Source: Nymphaea colorata (Eukaryota > Streptophyta > Magnoliopsida > Nymphaeales > Nymphaeaceae). From it: a stretch of 64,000 nucleotides of DNA. A model generated the notes under the pieces. It saw only the letters and a program-made list of their open reading frames with translations, had not been told where the DNA came from and did not search any database. Below are positions 36,615-47,449 of this stretch, piece by piece. Made by a program: the position numbers and the translations under genes. The stretch is from assembly GCF_008831285.2 (NCBI RefSeq), contig NC_045143.1, positions 5,155,503 to 5,219,502 on the forward strand, given 5' to 3'. Numbering within the stretch: position 1 is the stretch's first letter; the number at the start of each line of letters is the position of its first letter.

Positions 36615-36981
36615 TTAAGTCACATGGGTACGGGTACAGTTTGGATACGGGTACGAAGATATGGGTACAGACACGACAACTTTAAAAAATATGGGTACGG
36701 GGGTATGGCAGGATATATGTATGTATATATGCAAAATAACACAAAAAAAAAATCAAAATGAAAGCAACATTTTAGCAAATAAGTGATATAAATAAAAACA
36801 TTACATGTTAGTGAACAATAAGTCTAAGAATAGAATGAAAAGTAAGGTGGAAATAATTAAATCAAAGTAAAATAAAACAGTTTGAATCTAAAGGTACCCA
36901 AATGTGTCCAAGTACCCATTTTGGGTATGGGTATGGCAACACGGATATGTGGACCTTACTGAAGTACCCATATGACTTAGC
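36615..36981. mobile_element. TIR element rich in GGGTACGGGTAC
   Basis: The left end TTAAGTCACATGGGTAC and the right end GTACCCATATGACTTAGC form an imperfect inverted repeat of about 15 bp. TAGCAAC flanks both sides (36608-36614 and 36982-36988), compatible with a target duplication of at least 7 bp. The subterminal parts repeat GGGTACGG/GGGTATGG; the centre is AT-rich. There is no coding capacity, so it is a non-autonomous DNA transposon of undetermined superfamily. Confidence 0.65.
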
Positions 36982-37239
36982 TAGCAACATATCAAACGAA
37001 TGTAGATGTTGAAGCAATTGATATGTAAACTATCTATGGCCTTGAAATAATATGCTTATTTTTCAAGTGAAGCAGACTGAGCTCCATTTTTTCATTTTTC
37101 CCACTTAGAAATTAACAAGTTGCATTTTTTTCCCTTTCAGACAAGCTATCTCAAGCTCACTCATCTGTGTTTGGTGATGTTCTAAGTTCAGTTTGCCATG
37201 CACTGTGGAGAAATTTCTATTTCTTCAACTAATTACCAC

Positions 37240-37434
37240 CAGTGGCATATCCACATGTGGGCTTGTGTAGGCAGTTAGTTGCCCACATGGACTCATAAAA
37301 TTTGGTTGATTAGTCCTGTTAGTGGCGCTCAGTATTTCTCTATGTACTTCAAGAGTTTAGGATTTGCTGAAGGGACTAAAATTAAGTTATGTGGATTAGT
37401 TCCCCTCAGCAGAAAATTTGTAGCTCCACCATTG
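37240..37434. mobile_element. hAT-type MITE, diverged copy with exact 8-bp target duplication
   Basis: The element is 195 bp. Left end CAGTGGCATATCCA; right end TAGCTCCACCATTG, inverse-related but degenerate (about 8 of 14 matches). ATTACCAC flanks exactly on both sides (37232-37239 and 37435-37442). It shares with the 25179 element the GTGGGC...GCCCAC hairpin near the left end and AAAATTTGTAGCTCC near the right end. The ends have decayed more than the target duplication. Confidence 0.8.
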
Positions 37435-38339
37435 ATTACCACACTAAAAGCAGCTAATAACTGTCTAACCTGGCTTGCTCATAATTTACGTTAGATGCTA
37501 CATGCTAGTGAACCTAGTTTTCACATTTTCGTCAAAGTAACTTAAGGCAAAACCGGTTATGTGTGAAGTCACAGTTTTTCTCTCCTTTTCACATTTATGT
37601 ACAGTAGAGACGCATTTTCTCTCTTGAGGATGAGAAAGACCAGTCAATATGCATTCTTTGATTCTGCCTAAACCTTTTGCAGTTCATTGACATGCAACAA
37701 GCTCATTACATTAGCGTTTTAAATGTTTAAGACCAACATACTGGATCACGCAAAAACAAAATGATTATGGACAGAAAAAAGGCCAAAAGTAGGATGGTTC
37801 GGCAGCAATGAGGTCTGCAGGCTTCTCTTGTAGTTTGAGAATATGGTAAATTCTGCATCTTTTGAACCGATGACAGCTATGAAATAAGCCACAAGAAATT
37901 AATGTCATTTTATGTAGAATAAAAAGGACAAGAGCAACATAAACGTGCGACCCCATTTCAATGACAAGAATTTCTAAAACCATTCTTCTTCAAAACGAAT
38001 CAGTTCAAATACTTAGGTAGACCAAGTTTTTTTCTTTTAACTAGCCCACAGAACTATATTAAGGAATATTCACTGAAGCCATTCCAATCCTATCCAATGA
38101 ACCTGCCACTGCTACGACACGCCGGTAGATTGTTCCATCCATTAGACCCGTAAGCGTGCGAGAAATTTGACAAGAAAGCAATCGCGTTGGTAGTATACCA
38201 TCAGAATTTCAGTCAAGTGGACGCAGGATATTTCAGAACAAATTAATTGTTCACGAACATAACTTGAAGCAAACGAAACACCGAAGCCCCACATACTTAC
38301 GTTAATCGCTCATACCAAATGCGATCCCTAATGCGTCCC

Positions 38340-38357
38340 TCCCCCCCCCCCCCCCCA
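38340..38357 (+). repeat. Poly(C) tract
   Basis: A run of about 17 C follows GTCCCT. It lies ~120 bp from a long GA tract at the 5' leader region of the minus-strand gene. It may be length-polymorphic or a sequencing-error site. Confidence 0.85.
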
Positions 38358-38486
38358 AATCCCTAGAACCCCCATCTTTAGGCGATTACCCAGTATTCCG
38401 ATTGCATTCGAATTTCGAAATCCATAAATGCTCAAAAGAAAATGACGAACGATAGGGGAAGAACTTCCCCACTCTGCATCTATCTC

Positions 38487-38529
<43 letters not shown>

Positions 38530-38531
38530 AG

Positions 38532-38565
<34 letters not shown>
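38487..38565 (+). repeat. Long (GA)n tract beside a putative 5' leader
   Basis: About 70 bp of nearly pure GA repeats (interrupted by GAGCGAGAAGAG near 38525) lie immediately downstream, on the minus strand, of a candidate donor. CT/GA tracts of this kind are frequent in plant leaders and first introns and can bind GAGA-binding BPC factors. Confidence 0.85.
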
Positions 38566-38567
<2 letters not shown>

Positions 38568-38760
38568 CAGTCGGAAGTCGCCGGAGGAATGATACCGCCG
38601 ATGTTATCAAGTTAGGGTTCCAGCTAGAAGCGCGGGGAGTTCGTTGGCGGGGAAGAGAGTGAAGCCGGAAGAGAGACAGAGAGAGGAAGGGGAGAAGCTG
38701 GATGCCGGACTAGGTTCTGTCTTGACCCGGAAGACTTGGATCGAATTCATTAATGTATTC
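38566..38760 (-). other. Candidate 5' non-coding exon of the small alanine-rich gene
   Basis: On the minus strand this stretch is C/T- and G/C-rich compared with its surroundings. It has no ATG, carries AACCCTAAC (a telo-box-like word common in promoters of highly expressed plant genes, ~38609-38617), and ends in a plausible donor CGACTG/GTACCC at about 38568. No other minus-strand gene start lies between here and 35.3 kb. A leader exon joined over a ~3.2-kb intron to the coding exon is the simplest reading. It is inference. Confidence 0.35.
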
Positions 38761-38879
38761 AAAAACCAAATTTTTGAAATACTCGGCCTGACAGCCTATA
38801 TATAATTCTCTTGATCCTTTATGTTTTTCTATGCAACATTTAAGTTGAAGGGTGCATTATTTTATACCAACTCAGCTTA

Positions 38880-41704
38880 AGATAACAGGACAGAAAGAAT
38901 GAAAGGCTTTCGGGCCTCGTTTCGAATGGCGAGATGATCCTCTCGCTCACCCAAAAGGACTCATTCAACAATGTCAATTGTTGCCAAACAGTTTTATTGT
39001 TAACTATATCCATTATTTGGGATGATCACATATTCAATTCAAATTCACATTCAAATGCAAATGAAAAAACAAGTCGTATTTTAAACCTCATTTCACAATT
39101 TGAATTTGATATTATGAATTCACATTTGAATGTGAATTTTAAACGGAATCCGACTAACTTTCAAAATGTAAGGAACAAGTACAAAGAATGAAAGAATACA
39201 ACGATTGATCCAACAAACATTGGACCGGCATAGCCTACAATCCTATGCAAACACAAGTGTAGAAACAACCTCAACACTATAACACTATGACTTTCAGAAG
39301 AGAAAGCCAAACAGATCCCGACTCCTTGGCTGCAGTGACACCTTGCAAACCCCTTTCCTTCCTTCGGACTCTGTTGTGGTGCAAAGCATGCCTGGTATCT
39401 TATGGGGATGAGGAAGGATGGCGGCTTCGGTCCTCTTATTATTGAGTGGTAGGATGAAAAGATTTCTCCAATTCACGCAACATCCAAACTAAGCCTAGGC
39501 ATCAAGACGGTTGGGCCCCGCTCGGCCTAATAAGGAGCTAGGCTCGAGCCAGCCCGACATCCAAAACTCGGGCCCGAGCCGAACCCAACCATTTAAACCT
39601 GAGCCTAAGCCCAACCTGGGCTCGGTTGATTAAATTAAAAAAATATCTTTAAATATAAAATAATATAAAAATATAATTAATCATAAGAAATCTTATATAT
39701 ATATATATATAATATTAAAAAATATTATCAAGCTTACCTAAGCTTATCAAGCCCAATTAGACCAGCCCGAAAGGAATTAGGCCGACTTAGTGCCCCTTTT
39801 TCCTAGCATAAGCCCGGGCCCGAATCGGGCCAGGTGCCTAACCTTAATCCAAGCCATTAAAGTTGACTCAGGTTTTTCCATAGATGCCGATTCAATTTAC
39901 ATAATATGGAGTTGGAGGGCCCCATTATTATGAAAATTTAACGGGCACAAATTTATTCTCTCTCTTTTTTTTTTCATTTTAATAAGGAAATCTTACTTTT
40001 GAAAGTTTTAGTTCTAGGCTCGCTGCAGCTAAATCAATAAATTTTGAAGCCCCAAAGTCTTTGGAATGGTTGTTTGGGCTAGTGGTTGGTAAAAGGTCAG
40101 TCGCCCGTTTTGATTTTTCGTACTCGTTGTAATAAGACAAAGTCTCTAAGCTTGAGTGACAATCTCTTCCGGTTGGACATTCCATCATTGAAATCAGCCA
40201 CGCGCTTTTGGCATGAGTAACATGATGTTATTTTCCATGAATATGCTTACCCCAAAAGTTGATGTTGATTCATGCACTAATTATTTATGTAGATACTAAT
40301 TATTTATGTAGATGAGTAAAATAGTAACCTCATGCTATTGTTACCAAACAACCCCTTAATGATAGAAGAATTAGTAACAATTTATGTTAATTTATTGTGT
40401 TTTTAGTAATGAGTTTAAGTTCTCTCGCTTTTCTCTCTTTCTCTTTTCTCTTGGTTCATTTCAGCTTGGTGGTGCATTTGGGAGGAGTACAACAACAGGG
40501 TCTTCAGAGGCACCTTCTCTTTGCTGGAGTCTGTGGCTCGTTTTGTACAGAATGTGCAGCATCATCCTCCTTCTCCAGCTGAGTGATGATACTGTTCCAT
40601 CCTTCCACTCTCTCTCCACCTCTCTTATTTCGTTTTTCTGTAATTTGTATTGTATATTTCGTTTTTTTGCTTCCGTTTGTTTATAACTAAGGGATTTCTT
40701 GTCTCTTAATTTTTGTAACTATAGGACTTTTGTTCCCAAAGTTTGATATACATTCCCATTTTATCTACTCTTTCTTTTTTTTTCTCTCTATCACATAAAA
40801 TACATAAGGTTGTTGATGCTTTGCATGAGACAGCCGCCATCCAGATGGCCCAAAGATCTATGGAATGATTCAGTCTTACTAAATGTCAAACTATTGTGTG
40901 GTTTCAAATGAATTCTCAAATTTTAACCATACGACAACATTGGCTGCCAAAAAATGCCAAAATTTCTCCCATCAAATCAACTTTTTAAATCGAAATTATG
41001 CCATTGATTCTCATCAAAACGACTTAAGATCAATTATTGGGGGGCGAGCCATGACCGCATAGGCTGGTGATTAAAGGTCTGAATCCTCCAAATGCCTACT
41101 TTTCTTAAGCCAAAGCAAGTCTTCATTTCAAGGCAAGAGAAAAAGATGTCACCTGGTTTCATCCACATGGGCAAGCAACAACATCTTAGAAGTCCATTGA
41201 ACACAATCTTCTACGTAGGCTTTTCAGTAGCCAAATCTTACCTTGTTCACTTCACATCTCTTATCAATAAATTAATCTACCAGGCAGTCTTACATGTAAA
41301 GTAGACAAGAGGAAAGGAGAAGAAAACCAGTCAAGTTTGACGACTTCAAACTATTCCTTCGATTTTGGCACTTGAAATATATATATATATATTTATATAT
41401 ATACAGTATCGGTGCTTCATTTGTCGCTCAATATCTTGCATTATACATCACGGTAAAGGGACCCTGACAAGTAAATGAAAGGGATCTGAGTTGTTAGAGA
41501 CCTAACAAGGTCAAGGAGGCAGGAACCTCTGTATTCAAAGAGCCACTCTCCCTTGTGAAGAAGGCAGACTTTTTGGGCTGGACCAAGCTTTGGTGGGACT
41601 CACTTTGGATGAGCTTCCACGGCGAGGGACACTACCGGCTCTTGTTTGTATATGGTCAAACAAAATCTCAAGAGTCAAGAGATGCAGGCGTTCAAGTTTG
41701 GCTC
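38880..41704. other. Intergenic region with repeats
   Basis: An AT-rich patch of AATTCAAATTCACATT-type words (~39025-39150) resembles the interior of the dispersed repeats at 17.8 and 28 kb. The GGCCCGA-type repeat is at 39495-39840. An (AT)n patch is at ~41380-41402. Open frames at 40384-40686 are T-rich and unsupported. Confidence 0.5.
39495..39840. repeat. GGCCCGA-rich repeat, second copy
   Basis: It starts about TAGGCATCAAGACGG and ends AGGTGCCTA, giving a weak inverted TAGGCA end. It contains CGGCCTAATAAGGAGC, AGCCCGACATCC, GATTAAATTA, a short (TA)n and AAGCCCGGGCCCGAATCGGG. The order matches the 22616-22995 repeat, but here the AT tract is only ~20 bp. Confidence 0.5.
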
Positions 41705-44700
41705 TCAGCCACCAAACTCTCTGGATATCCTTTCCTCGAAGTCGCGCTTCGACCAATCCTTGCCCTGTTTCAAAGAGAAAGAACATAACAAGAAATTAGC
41801 CCTTTTCTAAGTGGTCAAGATTAGACTAGTAGTTTGCAGGGTAATATATTATGGATTCGATCATACATAAATTCAAAGCCGCGCCGAAATCGAAATCAAA
41901 TCTAGTACAGCAAGAAAATGACCAGTGTTTGATTAGGATGGCCAGTGTACTGTGGCACGGTTTTTGTCATCAAGAACACACTTCCGTTGATTGTAAGGAT
42001 CTGATTATGTAATAAAGTAGATGATGCATACCATGATTTTCAATCTCAGAGCAACTGAGCTTCGTTGCTGCTGCTCTACTTTCTGGACATCAGCAGTCAC
42101 TGCAAGCAGGGCCACATTGCCCATGTCTTTGATACATCCCAACAATTTTAGAACCAAATACGTGAGCTCGATCTGTTTATGGACAATCAGTTCGATCTCC
42201 CTCTCATCAAGGGCCGACGAGACCTCGACAACCTTTATTTCTTCTCTTCCTTCACCAGCAGATGATTCATCTTCTCTTCCTTTTGTTATACCGTTTGAAG
42301 TTGGAAGCAGAAACATTTGAGCTTCGAGAACTCTGTTTCTGCTTTCTAGCTCCCTGACTTGTTCTCTGAGTGCAATCATGTATTCTCTAGTGCTTGTTAG
42401 CACAGAAGCCTTGTCCCTCTGATTGATCCCCAAGAAGAACAGAGTATAAGTATAATTAGCAAACCCAATAAGAACACAAGTGATTAGAAGCATTTAAGAT
42501 CAGAGAATGCATTAGCAGAACAGTGAATAGAACACCTAAGACATGTATATGCATCTTGGTGGTGTTACACATTAAGATAGTCCCCCCCCCCCCCCCCCCC
42601 CAGTCAACCTGATCTGGTTTCAGAGGGAGTGCGCTATTTAGTATCCTCACCTTTGTTCCAAGAGGCAGGAGAGCACGAAGAGCCAGAAAGCTCTCATTGA
42701 GTTTCTCTCTTCTCTTTCTCTCTGACATAACATGACTTAGTTGGCTGCTTGCAGGCTTATTTGCCCCAAGTTGAGCTTCAAGTCTTTGCTGATTGATGCC
42801 CCGAAGAATAATAACTGAAAGTTTCTGAAGGTTTTGGCTCTGGGAACTCGATTTGCGAATGAATCTTGATGGGGACAATGCACGTGAATATTTTCTAAAT
42901 GCGCCAGTTTGTGTGCTCAGTTGAGCGGACGATGAAGGAGATGATGAGGACGATGATGGCGACGATGATGCCGGAGATGGAGAAACTGATGATGAGAGAA
43001 CCGCAAGCATTGCTTTTGTCACTGCTGCGTCCTCCATACTAGTAGCTGGAGGCAGAGCGTAAGGATGAGGATGACTAGTTGTGCTCCTAAGAATGGAAGC
43101 TTGATTCCTTATGGATTCTTGAAAACTTTGCGGATTGGGCAGGTTGATCAGCATAGATGAGTACTCCGGGCTCCCAATGGAGAAGGATAGCAACGAGGAA
43201 GAGGAAGACGATGCTCGGCTGCTTTCTAGAGGATGAGCAGGGTTTACTGACTGGAATTGCTTAAACAATTCCCCTGTAAGAAGGCTTCTGATCTCCTCCA
43301 TCTCCAAGTTGATCTGTTCAAGTACACGATCGCTACGTCAAGTTTAAAATCAGAATCATGAAACAAATAATGATCAACGATGCAATAACTAATTTCTCGT
43401 AGTGTATAATGAGTAGCATAATTGGCAACAGAAATGCAATTTCATTAAGATCATCTACTGATACATAACTGTTTAATTAAAATATATATATATGGCAGTC
43501 AAAAGGTGTTTGGATCACTGCATCTTCCACATTATTATATAAGTTGCTTCAGAAATCAAGCAAACAGCAAAAATAAGATAAAGCGGATGACTACCCAACA
43601 GCAATACTAAAATCCTGAAAACAATTTTAGTCCAGTTCCATCGCTCGGAATTCAGGAACGCCATGATCGAGCAGATCATATAATCTACCAAATCAATTCT
43701 TGGCAAAAATTTCTTACAATTTTAATTTTATTAACTGACACCCACCTGTATGAACACTTACTATATCTTATAAAACAATAACATGGCGTTGATCAAACAA
43801 GTTGCATGAGAATATGTGTTCTAAGATCATAATTTTTCAATTACCAAATGCTCTCCTACCAACAAGACAACCATAATAGACTGGCTCCCTTCTTATGGAA
43901 CAAAGCCATGTATCTTGACTGCGGTGGGCCCCACTTGTCCTTATATGGACTTCGGGGTCATGGTTGATGGCTCTCTTGACTGTGACCCCTGTTCAGGTGA
44001 TTGTGGAGTATTTTGTGAATCTGATGTCGTATCATTTTCATCTTTTAGTGTTAAACTATTGTTATCAAATAAATAAACAAGAATACGATCAAATTTCATC
44101 ATTAATAATACTACTTTCTGACTTTGTCTTTTTAAGTAAGTCGTTCTTTTTTATGGTTTTTCCCATTGATCTTGTGATTTATAAATGGCTTAACTTAAGA
44201 TTTTAGTCGTAAGAAAACTTACGTTGCCAGAGGATGAACCAATCTCCACCTCACCACTTCTGCACGCCAAGAAAACTGCAGTCTGTATTCCAAGAACCAG
44301 CACTGGTAAACGATCTTTCAAGTTCGCTTCTATGATCATCATCTCGGAAAACCAAATTGAGAAAAGCATGAATTACCTTAATCCCAGCTCCCTGAAAATA
44401 ATTAGCAAAGGAACTCGTCATGATCATTACAACAGCAGCAACGACAGTAAATCTCAGCAGAGCAACGGCAGAGAAGAAACAAAACCTGATAGAATTGCCT
44501 TTGCGTGTCCGTTCTCGCCATGCTCTGGAGACTCGCCTCTCCTAGCCTTAAGTAAGCCTTTCCTTCCGTGAAAGCAAGCCCCGGAATCCTGCTCAGTTTC
44601 AGAAGCCATATGAATTAGACTAGGAAGATGAGAACACGAGCTTCGCCGTTTAATAGAATGTGCTGATTTACAAGGTCAATCGCTTAATTTCTTCCTACCC

Positions 44701-45036
44701 TCCATTTTCTATGACACAGACAGAGCCCCTGTATGTATCGAACAGCTCCTGCCTCAACCAGCTGGCTTCTGCAGTCGACTTATCTTCTTCATACCATCCA
44801 TTCGTGCATAGCATGCACCTTCATTAAAGCACACAGTAGAAACCAGAATCAAAACACTGTCTGTGAAGAGAAACTAATTATGAATTCTATGGGTGGTAGT
44901 TTCTGTGGTGATTTGCTTACTTGGGAAGATAAGGCTGGTAGGACCACAAACAAATGTATCTGCAACCAAGGTTCTGAACAACCCATCTAATGAAAGCAGA
45001 TCGACTTTCTTCCTCCAGCATGAAAACCAGGTCCAT
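41705..45036 (-). CDS. bHLH transcription factor, bHLH041-like
   Basis: Eight exons on the minus strand: 45036-44921, 44818-44699, 44588-44486, 44391-44377 (15 nt), 44282-44223, 43313-42651, 42418-42032 and 41764-41705. They join in frame to 507 aa. The N-terminal half carries the bHLH041-family conserved parts: GCRYICLWSYQPY, NGWYEED, LFDTYRGSVCVIEN, IPGLAF, TDTQRQFYQ, then GAGIK (microexon) and TAVFLACRSGEVEIG. A long Ser/Pro linker follows (~170-290), then the bHLH at ~331-382: HVMSERKRREKLNESF with the H-E-R residues (H332, E336, R340) expected for E-box/G-box binding. The loop LGTK/RDKASVL spans intron 6. A leucine-rich tail precedes the short last exon (GKDWSKRDFEERISREFGG). It is a nuclear DNA-binding protein; its targets are unknown. 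The start at 45036 has context GAAGAAATGG. Confidence 0.88.
42582..42601 (+). repeat. Poly(C) tract in bHLH intron 6
   Basis: A run of about 19-20 C (poly-G on the sense strand of the bHLH gene) sits in the 232-bp intron between the two exons encoding the bHLH domain. It is about 50 nt from the donor at 42650 and could affect splicing if its length varies. Confidence 0.85.
44377..44391 (-). other. 15-nt coding microexon (exon 4) of the bHLH gene
   Basis: The microexon GGAGCTGGGATTAAG encodes GAGIK. It has a strong acceptor (TTGCTAATTATTTTCAG, with a branch-like CTAAT) and donor GTAATT. Both flanking introns are 94 nt and phase 0. It completes the family stretch FYQ-GAGIK-TAVF, which would otherwise lack the GIK expected from relatives. 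The protein context makes this call much stronger than the splice sites alone. Confidence 0.8.
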
Positions 45037-45097
45037 TTCTTCTTCCACTCTGTAACACCAAGATTAAAAGCATGTTGGGATCATGGGGAGCTCTTCC

Positions 45098-45106
45098 TAT
45101 ATATAT
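45098..45106 (-). promoter_or_regulatory. Candidate TATA box of the bHLH gene
   Basis: Minus-strand ATATATATA sits ~65 nt upstream of the start codon. Between them are two upstream ATGs (around 45083 and 45074), which could lie in the leader if transcription starts close to the TATA box. Confidence 0.4.
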
Positions 45107-45299
45107 GTGAGCAGAAAGAAAGCTTTAAATGCCAGGATATGACCTTGTAATCCACTCTTTTTTCTTTCAGCACTGCGTCAGATACAGAGAGGGAGAGGGA
45201 GAGGGGGGAAGAATCGGTCGAAAAGTCATTGGTTTTGAAGGGCCTGGACGACGTCAAAGTAGGTGGCGAAACCTGTTGTCCTTTAGCATCTGGCAACTG

Positions 45300-46350
45300 A
45301 TTGACACCACGAATTAACTTTCAGTGATTGACCACCTCCACCGTCTATCATGGTGTTCTGTAATAACAGAAGCTCAGTTTTATACGCTTTTATTTCTAAA
45401 CCGGAATATAATTTATATAAAGTGAGGAATAACAGACGTATTTATGTATCTGCCTGTTTGAAACTAGTCAACGAATGTTTCAAATTATTTGTTGTCTACT
45501 TTAAAGATGTCCCATATTGAAGCATGATCTCCACTAAAATAATTATGTGATCTGAAGCCAATATTGTTATAAGTTCATACTTTTACTTTTGGAATCGAAT
45601 TATTTTTAAACCTCCAAGGCAAGAAAATGCAGACAAATAAAGTGTCAGCAGTTATTTGCAAGATCAGCTTATTCTAGACGTTAATCTTTGAATGACAAGA
45701 AAGTCATCCAAGGTGCTTCTTTTTAATTTAAGGGGAGTTTGATGATTTGGAATTTGGATTGGAGAATGAAAATTCTAGAATCATAATTGTTCTTCATGTG
45801 GGGCAGAACAAAAAAATTTTCAGTTGGCCAAATTAAAGTTTCTAAATTTTGATAAGAGCGAAATATCATTTTTCAAATTTTTAATATCGGGCAAGTTAAA
45901 TTTTCTAAACTTTACATGTAAATTGAAAAAAAAAATGAGGGAGGTCAGGTGCCCTTACCGGCCCCCCTTGGCTCCATACTTGTCCTCATGAAATGAAATC
46001 AAAATTCCAGGTTTAGTTTCTTAATTCCAAACACAAAATACCTTGTTTGTTTAATAATTCTAATTTTTTAAAATGCTTCCGAGCATATCAAACGCTCGCT
46101 TGGAGATGATCCATGGTGAAAAAAGTTAAAATTATCAAAATACCTTTCTAATAAAAACCAAAACACGATTGCTTCCTATGTTAATGCACAAAAATTACCA
46201 AAATGCCCTTATCATAAAAGTGATGACAGAACTGTTTTCCATGTTAACTCAACCAAATCACCAAAGTAGAAACCAAATTACCAAAGAAGAGTATTTCTGC
46301 CCTCAAATGTAAACCGCCACAATAAAACTAGTTATATGCATGGTGGGGGG
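45300..46350. other. Intergenic, no gene seen
   Basis: It is AT-rich. At ~45800-45980 are words (AATTTTGATAAGAGCG, AAATATCATTTTTC, TTTACATGTAAA) shared with the small element at 47259-47449, so a diverged copy of that family is likely, without definable ends. Confidence 0.4.
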
Positions 46351-46674
46351 CCTAGGCCATGGCTCCATCCGAACCAAATGAAAGAAACAAAAATATAATA
46401 TAAAAATTGAAAAAAAAAAACTCAGCCCCCATTTGGTTCGTTCCTGAAAAAAAAAAAATCTTAGTTTCGCCTCTATTTCTTGGTGGAAGTTCTTTTTAAT
46501 AAAGACCCGAAACCTAACCATGGCCCCACCGGAACCAAATGAAAGAAACAAAAATATAATATAAAAATTGAAAAAAAAAACTCAGCCCCCATTTGGCTCG
46601 TTACTGAAAAAAAATCCTAGTTTCGCCCCTATTTTTTGGTGGAAGTTCTTTGTAATAAAGACCATAAGCCTAGG
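46351..46674 (+). repeat. 161-bp tandem duplication
   Basis: Copy 1 starts near CCATGGCTCCATCC (46357) and copy 2 near CCATGGCCCCACCGG (46518), with period 161. Both continue through AACCAAATGAAAGAAAC, a stretch of AATATAATATAAAAATTG, an A-run, CTCAGCCCCCATTTGG, TTTCGCC and GGTGGAAGTTCTTT. Similarity is high, with mainly homopolymer-length changes. Confidence 0.85.
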
Positions 46675-47258
46675 AAAGGGTGGGTTTGGAGATATTTCTA
46701 GGGAGCTCAAAGCTGAGAAGTTAGTACATAATTGAGGGCTCCCCAGGAGAGCAGTAGAACACCACATAAAAAAGACAAAGACAATTTAATGTGTTAGACT
46801 GTTGGTTATAGGTGAGCAGGCAACGAAGAACGGAGCCAAGTCAATGGAGGTGAACTATTAGACCATTGATGTTGATATGAGGAAGAAAGTGAAGGTCAAG
46901 CAGTCAGTCCACTTCAAATGGCGCAGTTGCCCTCTCACCATGACACTTGTCTCCAGGATCTCATTCATATTAATTATTAGTTCCATTTTTTTTTTTGTCG
47001 ATATATTTATCTCCCATGACAATGTGGTTTTCTGAATATTTGAGGTGAAAATAACGCTAAAAAAACGTTGATCAACGAGTTTTCTCATGTTATATCTACG
47101 TTGGCTTTGAAATATATAACCTGTTCTTCCCGATATTATGAAGGAATAATCCAGTTTATCCTTTACTTGTTTGAAACCCCCATATTCGATTCCTTATCTG
47201 CGGCAGAAAAAAAAAAATAGATATGTAGGCTCTATTTTGGGGTTGATATAAGACTAAT

Positions 47259-47449
47259 CAGGGGCATAGTTTCCTGAAGAGGGTGAAATTAGAGTTTTTA
47301 AATTTTGATACGAATTGAAATATCATTTTTTTTTCAAAATTTTTATATAGGACGAATAAATTTTTTTTAAATTTACATGTGAAATTTTTTTAAAGAAAAA
47401 ATTGAGGTGGAGCCAAATAACATATGGGCCCCTCCTTGCTTCGGCCCCT
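47259..47449. mobile_element. Small hAT-like MITE, CAGGGGC termini
   Basis: The left end CAGGGGC and right end GCCCCTG are perfect 7-bp inverted termini. The word GACTAAT precedes the left end (47252-47258) and recurs overlapping the right end (47450-47456), compatible with a target duplication of 6-7 bp. The interior is AT-rich and has no coding frame. Assignment to hAT rests on the CAG terminus only, because the duplication is not a clean 8 bp. Confidence 0.55.

Noticed and set aside
41535-41786. Long minus-strand frame overlapping the last bHLH exon
   Set aside because: The bHLH exon uses a different frame (GKDWSKRDF...) that continues the protein in phase and ends in a stop; the longer frame is a shadow.
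44224-44571. Plus-strand 115-codon frame
   Set aside because: It is antisense to bHLH exons 3-5, which have splice sites and family motifs on the minus strand.
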